DNA from: Dryocola sp. LX212 | GTDB lineage: Bacteria; Pseudomonadota; Gammaproteobacteria; Enterobacterales; Enterobacteriaceae | Assembly: GCA_041504365.1 (NCBI GenBank) | Contig: CP167917.1 | Location: forward strand, 2,232,001-2,296,000 | DNA: 64,000 nucleotides | Reading direction: 5' to 3' | Shown here: in pieces, positions 53,001-61,973 of the stretch | Position numbering within the stretch: position 1 is the stretch's first letter | Layout: each line of letters starts with the position of its first letter | Made by a program: the position numbers and the translations under genes | Notes under the pieces: generated by a model | Seen by the model: only the letters and a program-made list of their open reading frames with translations | Databases searched by the model: none | What the model was told of the DNA's origin: nothing

Positions 53001-56000
53001 CCGCAGCTCTGGTCCTGGGAACAGCACCGCGCCTGCCAGCCGGTTGAAGAGCGTAGCGTCGTCTTCGTTGGCGTTAATCTGACGCAGAGCGATCTGACTG
53101 TGCGACCACGCAAGCTCAAAGACGCGATCCGCAATCGGGTGGTCGTGATATTTCTCCACCAGCGCCTGGCTGTGCTGACGGCTCTCCGTTACGCCATAAA
53201 TAATGTCGACGGTAACGGGCAGCCCGGGCTGCAGAACGATGGACCGGCGGATGGCAAGAATGGGATCCAGCACCGGGCCGACGCTGTTGCTCAATGAGCC
53301 GCCCTGTTCGACTGCGGCGGCGTTTGCCGGGGTTCGTCCCCGGCCGAGGAATTTAGCCCTGTCGGTTTCAAACGAGGTTTCGCTCTGCGGCTGCCCGTGT
53401 ACCACCATCGTGTGAAACATCCACGGACAGCGTTCATCAGGCGAACGGGGGCGGCGGTGGCAAAGTATCGCATGCTGGTCGGCAAGCAGCTCGGTCTGGA
53501 TAAACAAATTGCTGAAGGCCGGATGAGCCAGATCGCTCTCTTTTGGTGCCAGCACCACCTCCGCGTAGGTTGTCAGTTCCAGGGTACGCGGCTGCCGTCC
53601 GCGGTGCAGAAGCGTGACACGCCGAAGCTCAATATCATCTTCTGGCGAGACGACAATCTGCGTTTTTACGCTGACCGTGCCCGCCACCACGTTGAACTCC
53701 GCGCCGGCGTCGGTAAAGACCACATCATACTGGCTGGCGGACGCCCCCAGCGGCTGCCAGGTATTGCTCCAGACCTCATTTGTGACAGGGTCACTTACAA
53801 AGCAAAATGCGCCCCAGCCGTCGCAGGTTGGGTCGCTGCGCCAGCGGGTTAGCGCCAGGTCTTTCCAGCGGCTGTAGCCCCCGCCGGACTGGCTGACCAT
53901 CAGGTGGTAATCGGCATTTGCGAGAAGCTGAACTTCAGGGATGACGCTGTCCACGTCGGTAAACTCACGGGTTTCGTACTGTACGGGCTGTAATACCCCT
54001 TCGTGAGATTCGAAATGGCGACGTGGGCTGTACAGCTCTACGGCGTCAGGCACGCGTTCCTGCAGCAGCAGACGGGCCGACTGAAACGACGGACTCGTCA
54101 TAAACCGATCGACCATTGGGGCACCCAGCAGCACGTGAGAAAGTGCCTGGAAGGCCATGCCCTGATGATGCGCCATCCACGAACGGACGATCGCGTACAT
54201 CTGGCCGCTGGCGAGGCGCGAAGGCGTGTAATCCAGCGCTTCATAGAAGCCATATTCGCCGCGCGAACCGCTCTCTTCCAGCCTGCGGAGATTTTCACAG
54301 GCTTTATGCGGCGAGACAGTCAGCGCCATAAGCGTGGCATATGGAGCAATAACCATGTCATCGGCCAGCCCTCGCCGCAGGCCAAGGCCGGGAACGCCGA
54401 AAGCGTGATACTGATAATTTTGCAGCGCATCGAACGAGTAATAGCCCGACTCCGAGATCCCCCACGGCACGCCCCGCTCTTTGCCCCAGTCGATCTGGCG
54501 TTTAACCGCCGACTGGCTCATCTCTTCAAGAAGGCTACCCGGATAGGTCGGCATCACCAGGTTTGGCATTAAATATTCAAACATTGAGCCACTCCACGAC
54601 ATGAGCGCCGTTTCGTTATCAATGGTGGTAAACAGCCTTCCCAGCGCAAACCAGCTTTTCAGCGGCAGCTGGTTTGTGGCAATCGCCAGAAAGCTGGTAA
54701 GTCGAATTTCCGAGGGTAGCAGGTCGTAATGGCTGTTATCGAGCTTATTGTTATCGCAGTTGTACCCCACGCTGAGCAGGCTGGTAACCTCGTTATACAG
54801 GAAGGCGAAATCCATTCTCGCGTGCTCGTTCAGCCGCTGTTCAAGCTCGGAAACAATATCCAGCCGGGTGCGCGCCTGACGAATCGCCGATTCTGACGGT
54901 GTCCCCTCGCCGGTATGTGTTGCCTGAGCAAGCCAGCTAAGAGTCGGCAGCGCCTGGTTCTGCCAGCTGCCGGGAAGCCAGCTCAGAAAATGTGTCCATT
55001 CATGGCAGATAAGCACCAGTTGACGCTGAAGATGCTCCACCCAGCGGCGGATGCGGCCATCTTCGTGACTGCAAAGCGCATGCAGACGATTACTCTGCGC
55101 GCGCATATTTTTCAGCTCAGCAAAGAGCAGCGCCGGGGACAGCATGCCGGCGCCTTTACAATGGCTACGCAGCTGGCGAAGCAGCGTCGGAGCATGCTGC
55201 CCCCAGGCTTTTTCGAGAATTTGCAGCGTATCATCGAGACCCGTCAGCACCTGCGTCGTGTCGAGCAGCGGCTGGTTACGCAAGCCCGTTAAGCCTGCAC
55301 TAAGGGTGAGCAAATGCCCGGCCATATTGCCGCTGTCCACGCTTGAGATATAGCGTGGATTAAGCGGCACCAGCGTGCGGGTGTCATACCAGTTATACAA
55401 ATGCCCGCGGTAGTGCTCCATTTTATCCAGCGTATCGAGGGTCAGCGTAATACGCTGCAGCATTTCACCCTGAGGGATATAGCCAAAATCCCATGCCGTC
55501 AGGTTAGCCATTAGCGACAGGCCGATATTGGTCGGCGAGGTGCGGTGCGCAATAACGGGATGGGGAAACTCCTGGAAGTTATCCGGCGGCAGCCAGTTCT
55601 CTTTTACGGTGGCAAAAGTTTCAAAAAAGGCCCAAATCTCCCGGCTGCTCTGACGCAGCAGACGTTGATTTTCAGCAGTAAATGCGAGGCCTGGCCTGAT
55701 GGGTTCGCGGCTTAACCAGCTTAATATCATCGGAGCCAGACACCACAGCACGCCTATGGGGGCGGCAATAAACAGCAGCATCGGGGCAAGGGATGCGGTA
55801 AGCAGGATAAGTGCGGCACCGGTAGCCACATTGAGCCACATCGCACGGTAAAACCGCAGAGTTGAGGTTCTGGCACCGTCGGTCATTTGCTCAAAGCTTG
55901 CCCACTGATTAAGGTTATGATGGCTGATACCCAGCCGCCACAGCGTCACGGCTATGGCATGTAGCGAATACCCTGCCTCGTGGGGCAGCGTGATAAATCC

Positions 56001-58688
56001 AAGGCCAACACGCAGCAGACGCTTTAGCCCTCCGGATGACACCAGCAGCCAGTGCTGGAGGAACGGGCGTCGTGCTGGCTTGTTAATCATGCCCTGAGCT
56101 AACACCAACGCGCCGGGAAGCAGCAGCGCAACGGCCATCACCATCAGCCAGTAAAAGGGATTGGGAACCAGTAAAAGCGAGCAAAAGATAAGGACCAGCA
56201 GTGACGGTGCCACCAGGCTACGACGCAGATTATCCAGCAGCTTCCAGCGGGAAAGCGCAGTGAGCGGATTTTTGTCCCGCGTTCCGTCTTCTTTTCTGAC
56301 CCGAAATTTGAGCCAGTTCAGCAGCTGCCAGTCGCCGCGTATCCAGCGGCTGCGCCTCGCCACGTCGGTGAGGTAATTATTGGGATATTGTTCATAAAGC
56401 AGAACCTCGCTGAGCAAGCCCGAGCGGGCGTAGCATCCCTCCAGTAAATCATGGCTCAGCACCAGGTTTTCCGGGCAAGTATTGTGCGTGGCCTGCGTAA
56501 AAGCATCCACGTCGTAAATACCCTTACCAACAAACGAGCCTTCACCAAACAGATCCTGATAGATGTCCGAAGCCATCATTGAGTACGGATCGTTACCCGG
56601 CACGCTGCTGCACATGGCCGCGTAGCGCCCCTGCCCGTTGCGTGGGATTTCCTCAGCAAGGCCCGGCTGTAAAATACCGTAACCCTTCACGACGCGTTGC
56701 TTTAAAGGATCGTAGACCGGGTGGTTGAGCGGATGCGCCATCGTCGCGACAAGCTTGTGCGCTGTATCCCGGGGCAGCACGGTATCGCTGTCCAGCGTAA
56801 TGACATATTTCACCCCCTGCGGGGGCGCGATTTCGTTGTTATGCACATCTGAAAACTGTGCCGCAGGCGCCCGCAGCCAACTGTTTAGCATCGACAGTTT
56901 GCCGCGCTTGCGCTCGTAGCCCATCCACACGTTTTGCTGAGGATTCCACTGCGCCGGACGGTGCAGCAGGAAGAAAAGTGGCTGTGAGCGGGAAGCATAG
57001 CGACGGTTAAGATTCTGCATCTGAGCCTCAGCCCAGTGAAGCAGCTTGCTATTTTCCGGCGAGTTTTCATCGGGGGAATCAGCGAAATCAGTCAGCAACG
57101 CGAAATACAGGTTCGCCGTGCTGTTGCCGAGATAGCAAACTTCCAGGCTATTGAACAGCTTGTCAATTCCTGCCCGGCTGGTGAGTAAGCACGGAATAAC
57201 AACCAGGGTGCTGAACCCGGCCGGAATGCCGGTGGAGAAATCCATCCTTGGCAGCGGCAGCGGTGAGCGGAAGCGTGTCGTTGCCTCACTCAGTAAATTG
57301 CTCGCCAGCTGGCTAACCAGCACCACCAGCGGCAACGCAAGGAGCACCAGCGGCCAGTGCATACCCTGAAGCCAGGTGCGGAATAAAATGTCGGCGGTAA
57401 AGGCCGTTGTTAACAGGCTTAAACTCCCAAGCCAGGCAAGCAGCGGGATCTGGTTAAAACTATGGCGCAGCCGTACGCCCCAGGAGATGTTAGCGCCGAG
57501 TTCATGTTCAAGCGCAGCGCGCCCTTCACCAATCAGGTAATAGCCAACGTGGTGGGCAGGCGTTGCTGGATCGGCGCCCTGCGCCATTTGCAGAATATGG
57601 CGGGCGACTTCCGGTTCGCCGTAATGACTGTGCCTGGCGAGGATCTCAATAATGTGTCGGTAGTGGTCTCGAGTGTCAAAGTGCATCGCCGGGTATATCC
57701 CTGAGGGATCCTGGCGCAGTGTCTGTTCGGCCAGGCTCATGGCTTCGGCAAAGTCGGCCCAGTTGGTTTCGCTCAGCAGCCGCAGGCCAACAATACTGTT
57801 GCTGACGGAGAGCTGGTTTGCGGCAAGCTGCTGGTTAAAGCGGTGAATCAGGTAGTCCGGGGTCACGCCGGTTTCGGCCAGGCGCTGCTCAACCCAGGTC
57901 AGCGGTAAAGAGAGCATATTCCCCCGCCCCTGCAGCCGACGAACCAGCTCCGCCACAAACGCGCTGCTTAACGGCGGACGCGATCGCGCCATATCAGCAA
58001 TCACCATGATCAGATCCGCAGGCGCGTTTTCGGCGCACTCAAAAATTCGCGTCACCCACGCGTCAGCGAGATTGCGCTCTTTTTGCGCTCCGGCCACCTC
58101 AATGCTGACCCGACGTAAATTTTCAATCAGCGCCAGGCGCAGCATGCCCGGCAGCGCCCAGAGCTCGCCGAGCGTTAGCGGTGTTACCTGTTGATAGGCT
58201 GCGATATAGCTCGCCAGGCTCGCTGCGTCCCAGCGTCCGTCGGCATGGGCTATAGCTTCGGAAGCTATCGCATAAATGCGCGGACAGTTGTGTGGAGCCG
58301 TTAACGGCGGCAATCCTTTACCAAAATTTTTGGGAAGGTGATGGCGGACCACGCGGATCTGCTCTTCGATGAGGTAATAGTTATCCAGCAGCCATTCGCC
58401 CGCAGGGGTGATGCCGGCCTTTTCGCCCGCGTTGAGCAGATAGCAGTTACGGGTAATGATGGCTTCGTTATCTTCTAGACGCTTCAGTAAATAGTAAGGC
58501 AGCCGGGTGGCCGATAATTTATGCGAGCGAGCCAGCTTCTGGCCGTAGCGCTCCATCTGGGCGGCAGAAAACAGTTCGGCTTTCATGGGGCTATCGCTGG
58601 CAGGCCCGGCGACCAGCCAGTCGGGAATATCAGGATGGAGATCCAGTGGCTTAACGCGTGTAAACCACCGTGCAGGAATTAATTTCAT
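50070..58688 (-). CDS. Cyclic beta-1,2-glucan synthase (NdvB/Cgs family)
   Basis: A giant inner-membrane enzyme of about 2,872 residues, the usual size of NdvB/ChvB/Cgs. Order: cytosolic N-terminus (1-400), hydrophobic segments near 405-470, a GT84 glycosyltransferase with KYVITLDSDTVLPRDTAHKL and SRWIRGDWQLLNW, hydrophobic segments about 810-1010, then a long C-terminal half of two glycoside phosphorylase-like (GH94) regions with AFGFRDQLQDTL and GAGDWNDGMNLVG. The enzyme starts, elongates, trims and cyclises beta-1,2-glucan. The start could also be GTG 58718. The gene stands alone. It is typical of Rhizobiales and Brucella and patchy in enterobacteria; export (ChvA) genes are not here. Confidence 0.92.
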   Translation of the reverse strand: MKLIPARWFTRVKPLDLHPDIPDWLVAGPASDSPMKAELFSAAQMERYGQKLARSHKLSATRLPYYLLKRLEDNEAIITRNCYLLNAGEKAGITPAGEWLLDNYYLIEEQIRVVRHHLPKNFGKGLPPLTAPHNCPRIYAIASEAIAHADGRWDAASLASYIAAYQQVTPLTLGELWALPGMLRLALIENLRRVSIEVAGAQKERNLADAWVTRIFECAENAPADLIMVIADMARSRPPLSSAFVAELVRRLQGRGNMLSLPLTWVEQRLAETGVTPDYLIHRFNQQLAANQLSVSNSIVGLRLLSETNWADFAEAMSLAEQTLRQDPSGIYPAMHFDTRDHYRHIIEILARHSHYGEPEVARHILQMAQGADPATPAHHVGYYLIGEGRAALEHELGANISWGVRLRHSFNQIPLLAWLGSLSLLTTAFTADILFRTWLQGMHWPLVLLALPLVVLVSQLASNLLSEATTRFRSPLPLPRMDFSTGIPAGFSTLVVIPCLLTSRAGIDKLFNSLEVCYLGNSTANLYFALLTDFADSPDENSPENSKLLHWAEAQMQNLNRRYASRSQPLFFLLHRPAQWNPQQNVWMGYERKRGKLSMLNSWLRAPAAQFSDVHNNEIAPPQGVKYVITLDSDTVLPRDTAHKLVATMAHPLNHPVYDPLKQRVVKGYGILQPGLAEEIPRNGQGRYAAMCSSVPGNDPYSMMASDIYQDLFGEGSFVGKGIYDVDAFTQATHNTCPENLVLSHDLLEGCYARSGLLSEVLLYEQYPNNYLTDVARRSRWIRGDWQLLNWLKFRVRKEDGTRDKNPLTALSRWKLLDNLRRSLVAPSLLVLIFCSLLLVPNPFYWLMVMAVALLLPGALVLAQGMINKPARRPFLQHWLLVSSGGLKRLLRVGLGFITLPHEAGYSLHAIAVTLWRLGISHHNLNQWASFEQMTDGARTSTLRFYRAMWLNVATGAALILLTASLAPMLLFIAAPIGVLWCLAPMILSWLSREPIRPGLAFTAENQRLLRQSSREIWAFFETFATVKENWLPPDNFQEFPHPVIAHRTSPTNIGLSLMANLTAWDFGYIPQGEMLQRITLTLDTLDKMEHYRGHLYNWYDTRTLVPLNPRYISSVDSGNMAGHLLTLSAGLTGLRNQPLLDTTQVLTGLDDTLQILEKAWGQHAPTLLRQLRSHCKGAGMLSPALLFAELKNMRAQSNRLHALCSHEDGRIRRWVEHLQRQLVLICHEWTHFLSWLPGSWQNQALPTLSWLAQATHTGEGTPSESAIRQARTRLDIVSELEQRLNEHARMDFAFLYNEVTSLLSVGYNCDNNKLDNSHYDLLPSEIRLTSFLAIATNQLPLKSWFALGRLFTTIDNETALMSWSGSMFEYLMPNLVMPTYPGSLLEEMSQSAVKRQIDWGKERGVPWGISESGYYSFDALQNYQYHAFGVPGLGLRRGLADDMVIAPYATLMALTVSPHKACENLRRLEESGSRGEYGFYEALDYTPSRLASGQMYAIVRSWMAHHQGMAFQALSHVLLGAPMVDRFMTSPSFQSARLLLQERVPDAVELYSPRRHFESHEGVLQPVQYETREFTDVDSVIPEVQLLANADYHLMVSQSGGGYSRWKDLALTRWRSDPTCDGWGAFCFVSDPVTNEVWSNTWQPLGASASQYDVVFTDAGAEFNVVAGTVSVKTQIVVSPEDDIELRRVTLLHRGRQPRTLELTTYAEVVLAPKESDLAHPAFSNLFIQTELLADQHAILCHRRPRSPDERCPWMFHTMVVHGQPQSETSFETDRAKFLGRGRTPANAAAVEQGGSLSNSVGPVLDPILAIRRSIVLQPGLPVTVDIIYGVTESRQHSQALVEKYHDHPIADRVFELAWSHSQIALRQINANEDDATLFNRLAGAVLFPGPELRADARTLSRNRRGQPGLWGWSISGDLPIVILNVTSDESVLLITTVIQAHHYWRLKGLAVDLVILNDSHGGYQQELQNQIVELIAAGSEASQMDKPGGIFVRNGEQMSAEDRLLLLSVAQIVLDDRGGGLKEQLNQRLQPTLSSQQAFTPRAGLPDNQHDPWQPDTSALVFFNGRGGFSQDGREYQIVLDEKDQTPAPWANVLANAGFGTVISEAGQAYTWYENAHEYRLTPWENDPISDRSGEAYYLRDEESGAVWSPTTLPVRGSGYYLSRHGFGYSVFAHRETGIDTELTILVAEHAPVKIAILTLSNTSGRTRKISVTGYVEWTLGESRSKSAMHVVTRASTTGRGCGVLANNFYSSNGSERTAFFAVTGVHCSVTGDRREFLGRNGSQRDPAVMQQRTLSDKTGAGLDPCGAVQSATTLIDGDQRTFIFVLGTGQNHQDAEAMIDLYLSEDAARGELANVHAHWHRMLDQIVVATPDPAVNLLANGWLLYQTIACRLMARSGYYQSGGAFGFRDQLQDTLALSHAAPERLREQILLCASRQFTEGDVQHWWHPPSGNGVRTRCSDDYLWLPLSICHYVATTGDTGLLDQRLPYLEGRQLQPGEESVYDQPVVSALEDSLWQHGVKAIRHGLRYGQHGLPLMGAGDWNDGMNLVGLEGKGESVWLGFFLYDVLQRFAKLAGRINDEEIATLCRSEATKLQRSLEAAGWDGAWYRRGYFDSGEALGSQSAIECQIDAIAQSWAVLSGAGSAERCSQAMQALDARLVDNEAGLIKLLTPPFNGNGPNPGYIQGYLPGVRENGGQYTHGAIWAVMAFARSGNTERAWQLWSLINPINHGLTPDAIERYKVEPYVMTADIYSVAPHTGRGGWSWYTGSAGWAYRLVIETLLGIERHGDAITVLPLLPKSWPSVSLVYRHGSSDYQINVSRSEGSYQVMLDDVLLPENRIPLCDDGQRHRVEISAGEEDYHSFSIMIDR
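53782..53794. promoter_or_regulatory. Possible matS site with one mismatch
   Basis: GTGACAGGGTCAC departs from GTGACRNYGTCAC at one inner base. It lies 52 kb from the perfect site at 1747, on the other side of dif, and inside the cyclic glucan synthase gene. MatP tolerates some variation in E. coli. Confidence 0.45.
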
Positions 58689-58718
58689 GAATTTGCTCAA
58701 CAGGCGAGGTGAACGCAC

Positions 58719-59022
58719 AGAAGCAGTTGTTCAATCAGATCAGAAACGTTCTCTCAGGATGGGGTGTCAGGCATCAGGGATTTAACAGCTGCAAGAGTCT
58801 TCTTAACAGTATAGGTTAAAAATTATGCGATGTTCTTGTGCGGAATTTCAGCCGCTTAGCGGTTCAGGGAACGAAATTCATCCTATCACGCACTGGATAG
58901 ATAACGCACAGTTATCGCGCACGGCACGGGAATGCCTGAATGGCCTCCCTCATGCCATGACCGGCGAGGTTTTATTGCGGCCATCACGATGCCTGCCTGC
59001 GACTGGTGTTAGCAGGACGAAT
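58719..59022. other. Intergenic region upstream of the glucan synthase gene
   Basis: About 300 bp between two - strand genes. A possible -10 (TATACT on the - strand, 58808-58813) is the only promoter-like element seen. A + strand frame starting at 58825 runs antisense into the next gene and was not accepted. Confidence 0.4.
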
Positions 59023-59466
59023 TTAACTACCTGCTTCAGAACCACTCTTTTTTTCCACGGGGCGGTAAATCAGGTGTCCAACAACGCCACGGCTGGCGCC
59101 ATCATTAGGATGCTGAACGCCGTCCGTCACATCAACGCTTTCAAAATCAAAGGGAGAGACGCCCTCCAGGCAGGCAACGTTCACGCCATACTGTTCAGGA
59201 TTAGATCTGCGCTGATGGAAGGTATAAATCCCGCACGCCGAGCAAAAATAATGCACCGCCTGCCGGGTGTTAAACCGATACTCGGTAAGAAATTCTTTCC
59301 CTGCCAGCACCTCAATGCCGGAAAGAGGCGCGGACACGACCACCGCCCCCCTCATGCGGCAGAAAGAGCAGTTACAGCGGCGAACCGTGTCAAAGCCCCC
59401 CTCGGCCAGCTCAACGGTAAATCTGACGTTGCCGCAGTGGCAGCTCGCTGATAATTTTTGGCTCAT
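59023..59466 (-). CDS. GFA-family zinc protein
   Basis: A 147-residue protein of the GFA family (glutathione-dependent formaldehyde-activating enzyme fold). The zinc-binding cysteines are in SCHCGNVRF, RRCNCSFCRMRG and YFCSACGIYTF. The start is the ATG at 59466. The family name reflects one member; most have no proven activity and may be S-hydroxymethylglutathione or other thiol-adduct binding proteins. It is divergent from the ABC-F gene. Confidence 0.9.
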   Translation of the reverse strand: MSQKLSASCHCGNVRFTVELAEGGFDTVRRCNCSFCRMRGAVVVSAPLSGIEVLAGKEFLTEYRFNTRQAVHYFCSACGIYTFHQRRSNPEQYGVNVACLEGVSPFDFESVDVTDGVQHPNDGASRGVVGHLIYRPVEKKSGSEAGS

Positions 59467-59686
59467 ATTTTTCTCCAGACAATCAATGGCCTGCCGATGA
59501 CCGCTCGTACTTGCGTCCCGGTCCATCAGCCAGTGCGCTTTACTTTATCTTCATCCTATTTAAAATAGCCCATTCCTCCCTACTTTAAAGGTATTCGTCC
59601 AATGCGCTATTGATGCTGCCGTCCGTCCGACGGCCAAACGATTGTCCCGATCTTTTGCGGGCAGTTCTGGCATCTATGGAGTAATT

Positions 59687-61300
59687 ATGACGAATAGCTA
59701 TATCGCGCTGGAAAGCGTTGCCTTTACCTTATCTGACGGCACCCCGCTGTTCTCACAGCTGAACGAAACCTTTGACGCATGTCCCACGGGCCTGGTTGGC
59801 CGTAACGGAGTGGGTAAAAGCGTACTCTCAAAAATTCTGGCGGGCACGCTAATGCCCTCTTCAGGAAGCCGCACAGCATCAGGAACCACGCATTATCTGG
59901 GACAGCACATTGCACATCAGCCTGAGGCCACCGTCGCCGGGCTTGCTGGCGTTCAGGCTGTTATCGACGCGCTGGGCCGTATCGAAAATGGCAGCGTATC
60001 CGGGCGGGATTTCGAGATAGTCGGCGACCGGTGGGATATCCGCCAGCGGCTAAAGCTTGAGCTGGAAATAAATGGGCTGGGAAATCTGCAGGCCTCGACC
60101 CCAGCGCATCAGCTAAGCGGCGGCGAGGCCATGCGCGTATCGCTTATCGGCGCCTGGCTGGCGGAGGCTGATTTTTTGGTCCTCGACGAACCCAGCAACC
60201 ATCTGGATCGTCACTGCCGGCAGGCGCTGATTGCTCAGCTTGCACGCTGGCCTGGCGGGCTGATCGCGGTAAGCCACGATCGGGAACTGCTCGAATCAAT
60301 GAGCCGCATCGTTGAGCTTTCTCCCCAGGGGCTTAGCGTCTATGGCGGGAATTACTCGTTTTATGCGCAGGTGAAAGCGGCGGAAAGCCAGAATGCGCTG
60401 CATCTGCTTGAGCAACGGAAAAACGAACGGCAGCGTGAAAAGAAAAAGCTGAGCAATCAGAAAGAGCGGCTTGCAAGGCGTCAGTCCCGTGGCAATCGCC
60501 AGGGCAAAGTGGCCAACCAGGCCAAAATCCTGCTCGGCGGACAGAGGCAGCGGAGCGAAGCCTCCGCAGGAAAGCTCAACCAGCAGCATCTTGCTGTCCA
60601 CGCCGCGCTCGACCAGCGGGTGCGCGACGCGGCCAAAAACGTTGAAGAAAGTGCAGCTATAGTCGTGCACTCCCCGGAGGTTACCCTCCCTTCGGGGCGT
60701 CAGATCGTCGAGCTGGTTGACGTGCAGCTCCCCTTTGTTGCGAAATTTACCCCGCCCTTGAATCTGATGCTGACCGCGCGCCAGCGCGTCGGCGTCGTAG
60801 GTGATAACGGCAGCGGGAAATCTACGCTGCTGAAAGTGTTGGCCGGACACCTCGTGCCATCCGGCGGGCGGTGCCGGGTCATTACCGATGCCTGCTGGCT
60901 CGATCAGCATCTTGCAAGCCTGGATCCCCGGCGGACGATACTGGAGCAGATACTTGAAGCTAACCGCACCGCAGGTGAAGGTGATCTGCGCACGCGGCTG
61001 GCTCAGCTTGGCCTGGACGCGCATAAAATTCAGATCCCCAGCGGGTTGTTAAGCGGGGGAGAACGCCTTAAAGCCGCCCTCGCCTGCGTGCTGTATGCCA
61101 GCCCTGCCCCCGAGCTGCTGCTGCTCGACGAACCCAGCAATCACCTGGACCTGCCATCCGTCCAGGCGCTGGAAACTATGCTCCACACGTATCAGGGCGC
61201 GCTGATAGTCGTCTCCCACGATGAGGTTTTTCTCGACAGCCTGAATCTGACAGACCGTCTGTCGCTGTTTCCCGGCGGCTGGCGTCTTGAATGCTGGTAG
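59687..61300 (+). CDS. ABC-F family ATPase
   Basis: A 537-residue soluble protein with two ABC domains and no membrane segments. Domain one: Walker A GRNGVGKSVLS, signature LSGGEAMRVSL, Walker B FLVLDEPSNHLD. A charged linker (EQRKNERQREKKKLSNQ) of the P-site tRNA-interacting kind separates the domains. Domain two: Walker A GDNGSGKSTLL, signature LSGGERLKAAL, Walker B LLLLDEPSNHLD. ABC-F proteins act on the ribosome, in translation factors or antibiotic protection. The subfamily cannot be named by eye. ATG 59687 is chosen. Confidence 0.9.
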   Translation: MTNSYIALESVAFTLSDGTPLFSQLNETFDACPTGLVGRNGVGKSVLSKILAGTLMPSSGSRTASGTTHYLGQHIAHQPEATVAGLAGVQAVIDALGRIENGSVSGRDFEIVGDRWDIRQRLKLELEINGLGNLQASTPAHQLSGGEAMRVSLIGAWLAEADFLVLDEPSNHLDRHCRQALIAQLARWPGGLIAVSHDRELLESMSRIVELSPQGLSVYGGNYSFYAQVKAAESQNALHLLEQRKNERQREKKKLSNQKERLARRQSRGNRQGKVANQAKILLGGQRQRSEASAGKLNQQHLAVHAALDQRVRDAAKNVEESAAIVVHSPEVTLPSGRQIVELVDVQLPFVAKFTPPLNLMLTARQRVGVVGDNGSGKSTLLKVLAGHLVPSGGRCRVITDACWLDQHLASLDPRRTILEQILEANRTAGEGDLRTRLAQLGLDAHKIQIPSGLLSGGERLKAALACVLYASPAPELLLLDEPSNHLDLPSVQALETMLHTYQGALIVVSHDEVFLDSLNLTDRLSLFPGGWRLECW

Positions 61301-61312
61301 CCAGGCCGCTGA

Positions 61313-61675
61313 TTACCATGCTTCCGGCTCACGGAGCATATGGACAATATTACAGGGGCTCATTACCCACCCCCCTTTGAAGCCATCGGGCAGCGGTTCG
61401 ACCGCGTCACAACGGACAACGCCATTGGCTTCCATCTGCTTCGCGGCCTGTCGGAAATTGGGGGTAAACAGCTCGAGCCAGACCTCAGCCTGGCTCATTG
61501 CCGGGGCTTCATCTATCCACAAGCGATTGGGGCCAAGCAGGAAACCGGTCGCCGGTGGCTTATCCAGGATCTCCGGAAGGCCGAGCACGGTGCGGTAAAA
61601 GTCGAGAGTCTGCTGGTACTGATGGGTGGGAACTTTGATGGCGATGTCGATACCGCCCTTAATTTCTGCTGTCAT
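61313..61675 (-). CDS. VOC-family (glyoxalase/bleomycin resistance fold) protein
   Basis: A 120-residue single-module vicinal-oxygen-chelate protein: IDIAIKVPTHQYQQTLDFYRTVLGLPEI at the start (in part) and VEPLPDGFKGGWVMSPCNIVHML at the end. Some metal-ligand positions of true glyoxalases are replaced, so it may be a binding protein or an enzyme of unknown substrate. It is convergent with the ABC-F gene, 12 bp apart. Confidence 0.85.
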   Translation of the reverse strand: MTAEIKGGIDIAIKVPTHQYQQTLDFYRTVLGLPEILDKPPATGFLLGPNRLWIDEAPAMSQAEVWLELFTPNFRQAAKQMEANGVVRCDAVEPLPDGFKGGWVMSPCNIVHMLREPEAW

Positions 61676-61772
61676 AAAGATGTCCTCATTCCGCCGTGGT
61701 AATGACCGCCAGACTTTTTAGGTGCGCAACGTAAATTCTGGCTCCAGTACAGTATGAAACCTTACTCAGAAT

Positions 61773-61904
61773 TTACGTAAAACGGGTACCTCTTTGCCCG
61801 GCCGGCCACGCCAGGCCAATGAAGAATCCTGCGATGGTGGCGGTCAGCAGCTTTGAAAGCGTTGACGCCAGCAGGGCCCGGAAGCCTGCTGGCTGGGCGA
61901 TCTC
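61773..61904 (-). pseudogene. C-terminal fragment of a NupC-family nucleoside transporter
   Basis: The - strand frame reads FRALLASTLSKLLTATIAGFF followed by IGLAWPAG, which resembles the last membrane segment of concentrative nucleoside transporters (compare NupC ...GTLSNLMAATIAGFF). A stop lies just upstream in frame, and no other part of the gene is visible. It looks like the remains of a deletion in the gap between the VOC and CigR-like genes. Confidence 0.5.
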
Positions 61905-61927
61905 CTACAACACGCTTGCCGCGGACG

Positions 61928-61956
61928 AAAAAAAGCCCCGACGGACGCCAGGGCTT
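61928..61956 (-). terminator. Terminator of the CigR-like gene
   Basis: On the - strand a stem AAGCCC / GGGGCTT with an 11-base loop is followed by a seven-T run. It begins 17 bp after the stop codon of the gene at 61974-62474. Confidence 0.85.
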
Positions 61957-61973
61957 CGTACATAGCGGGGGGG

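Noticed and set aside
58825-59451. 208-codon + strand frame
   Set aside because: Two thirds is antisense to the GFA-family gene and the first part shows no motif or ribosome binding site.
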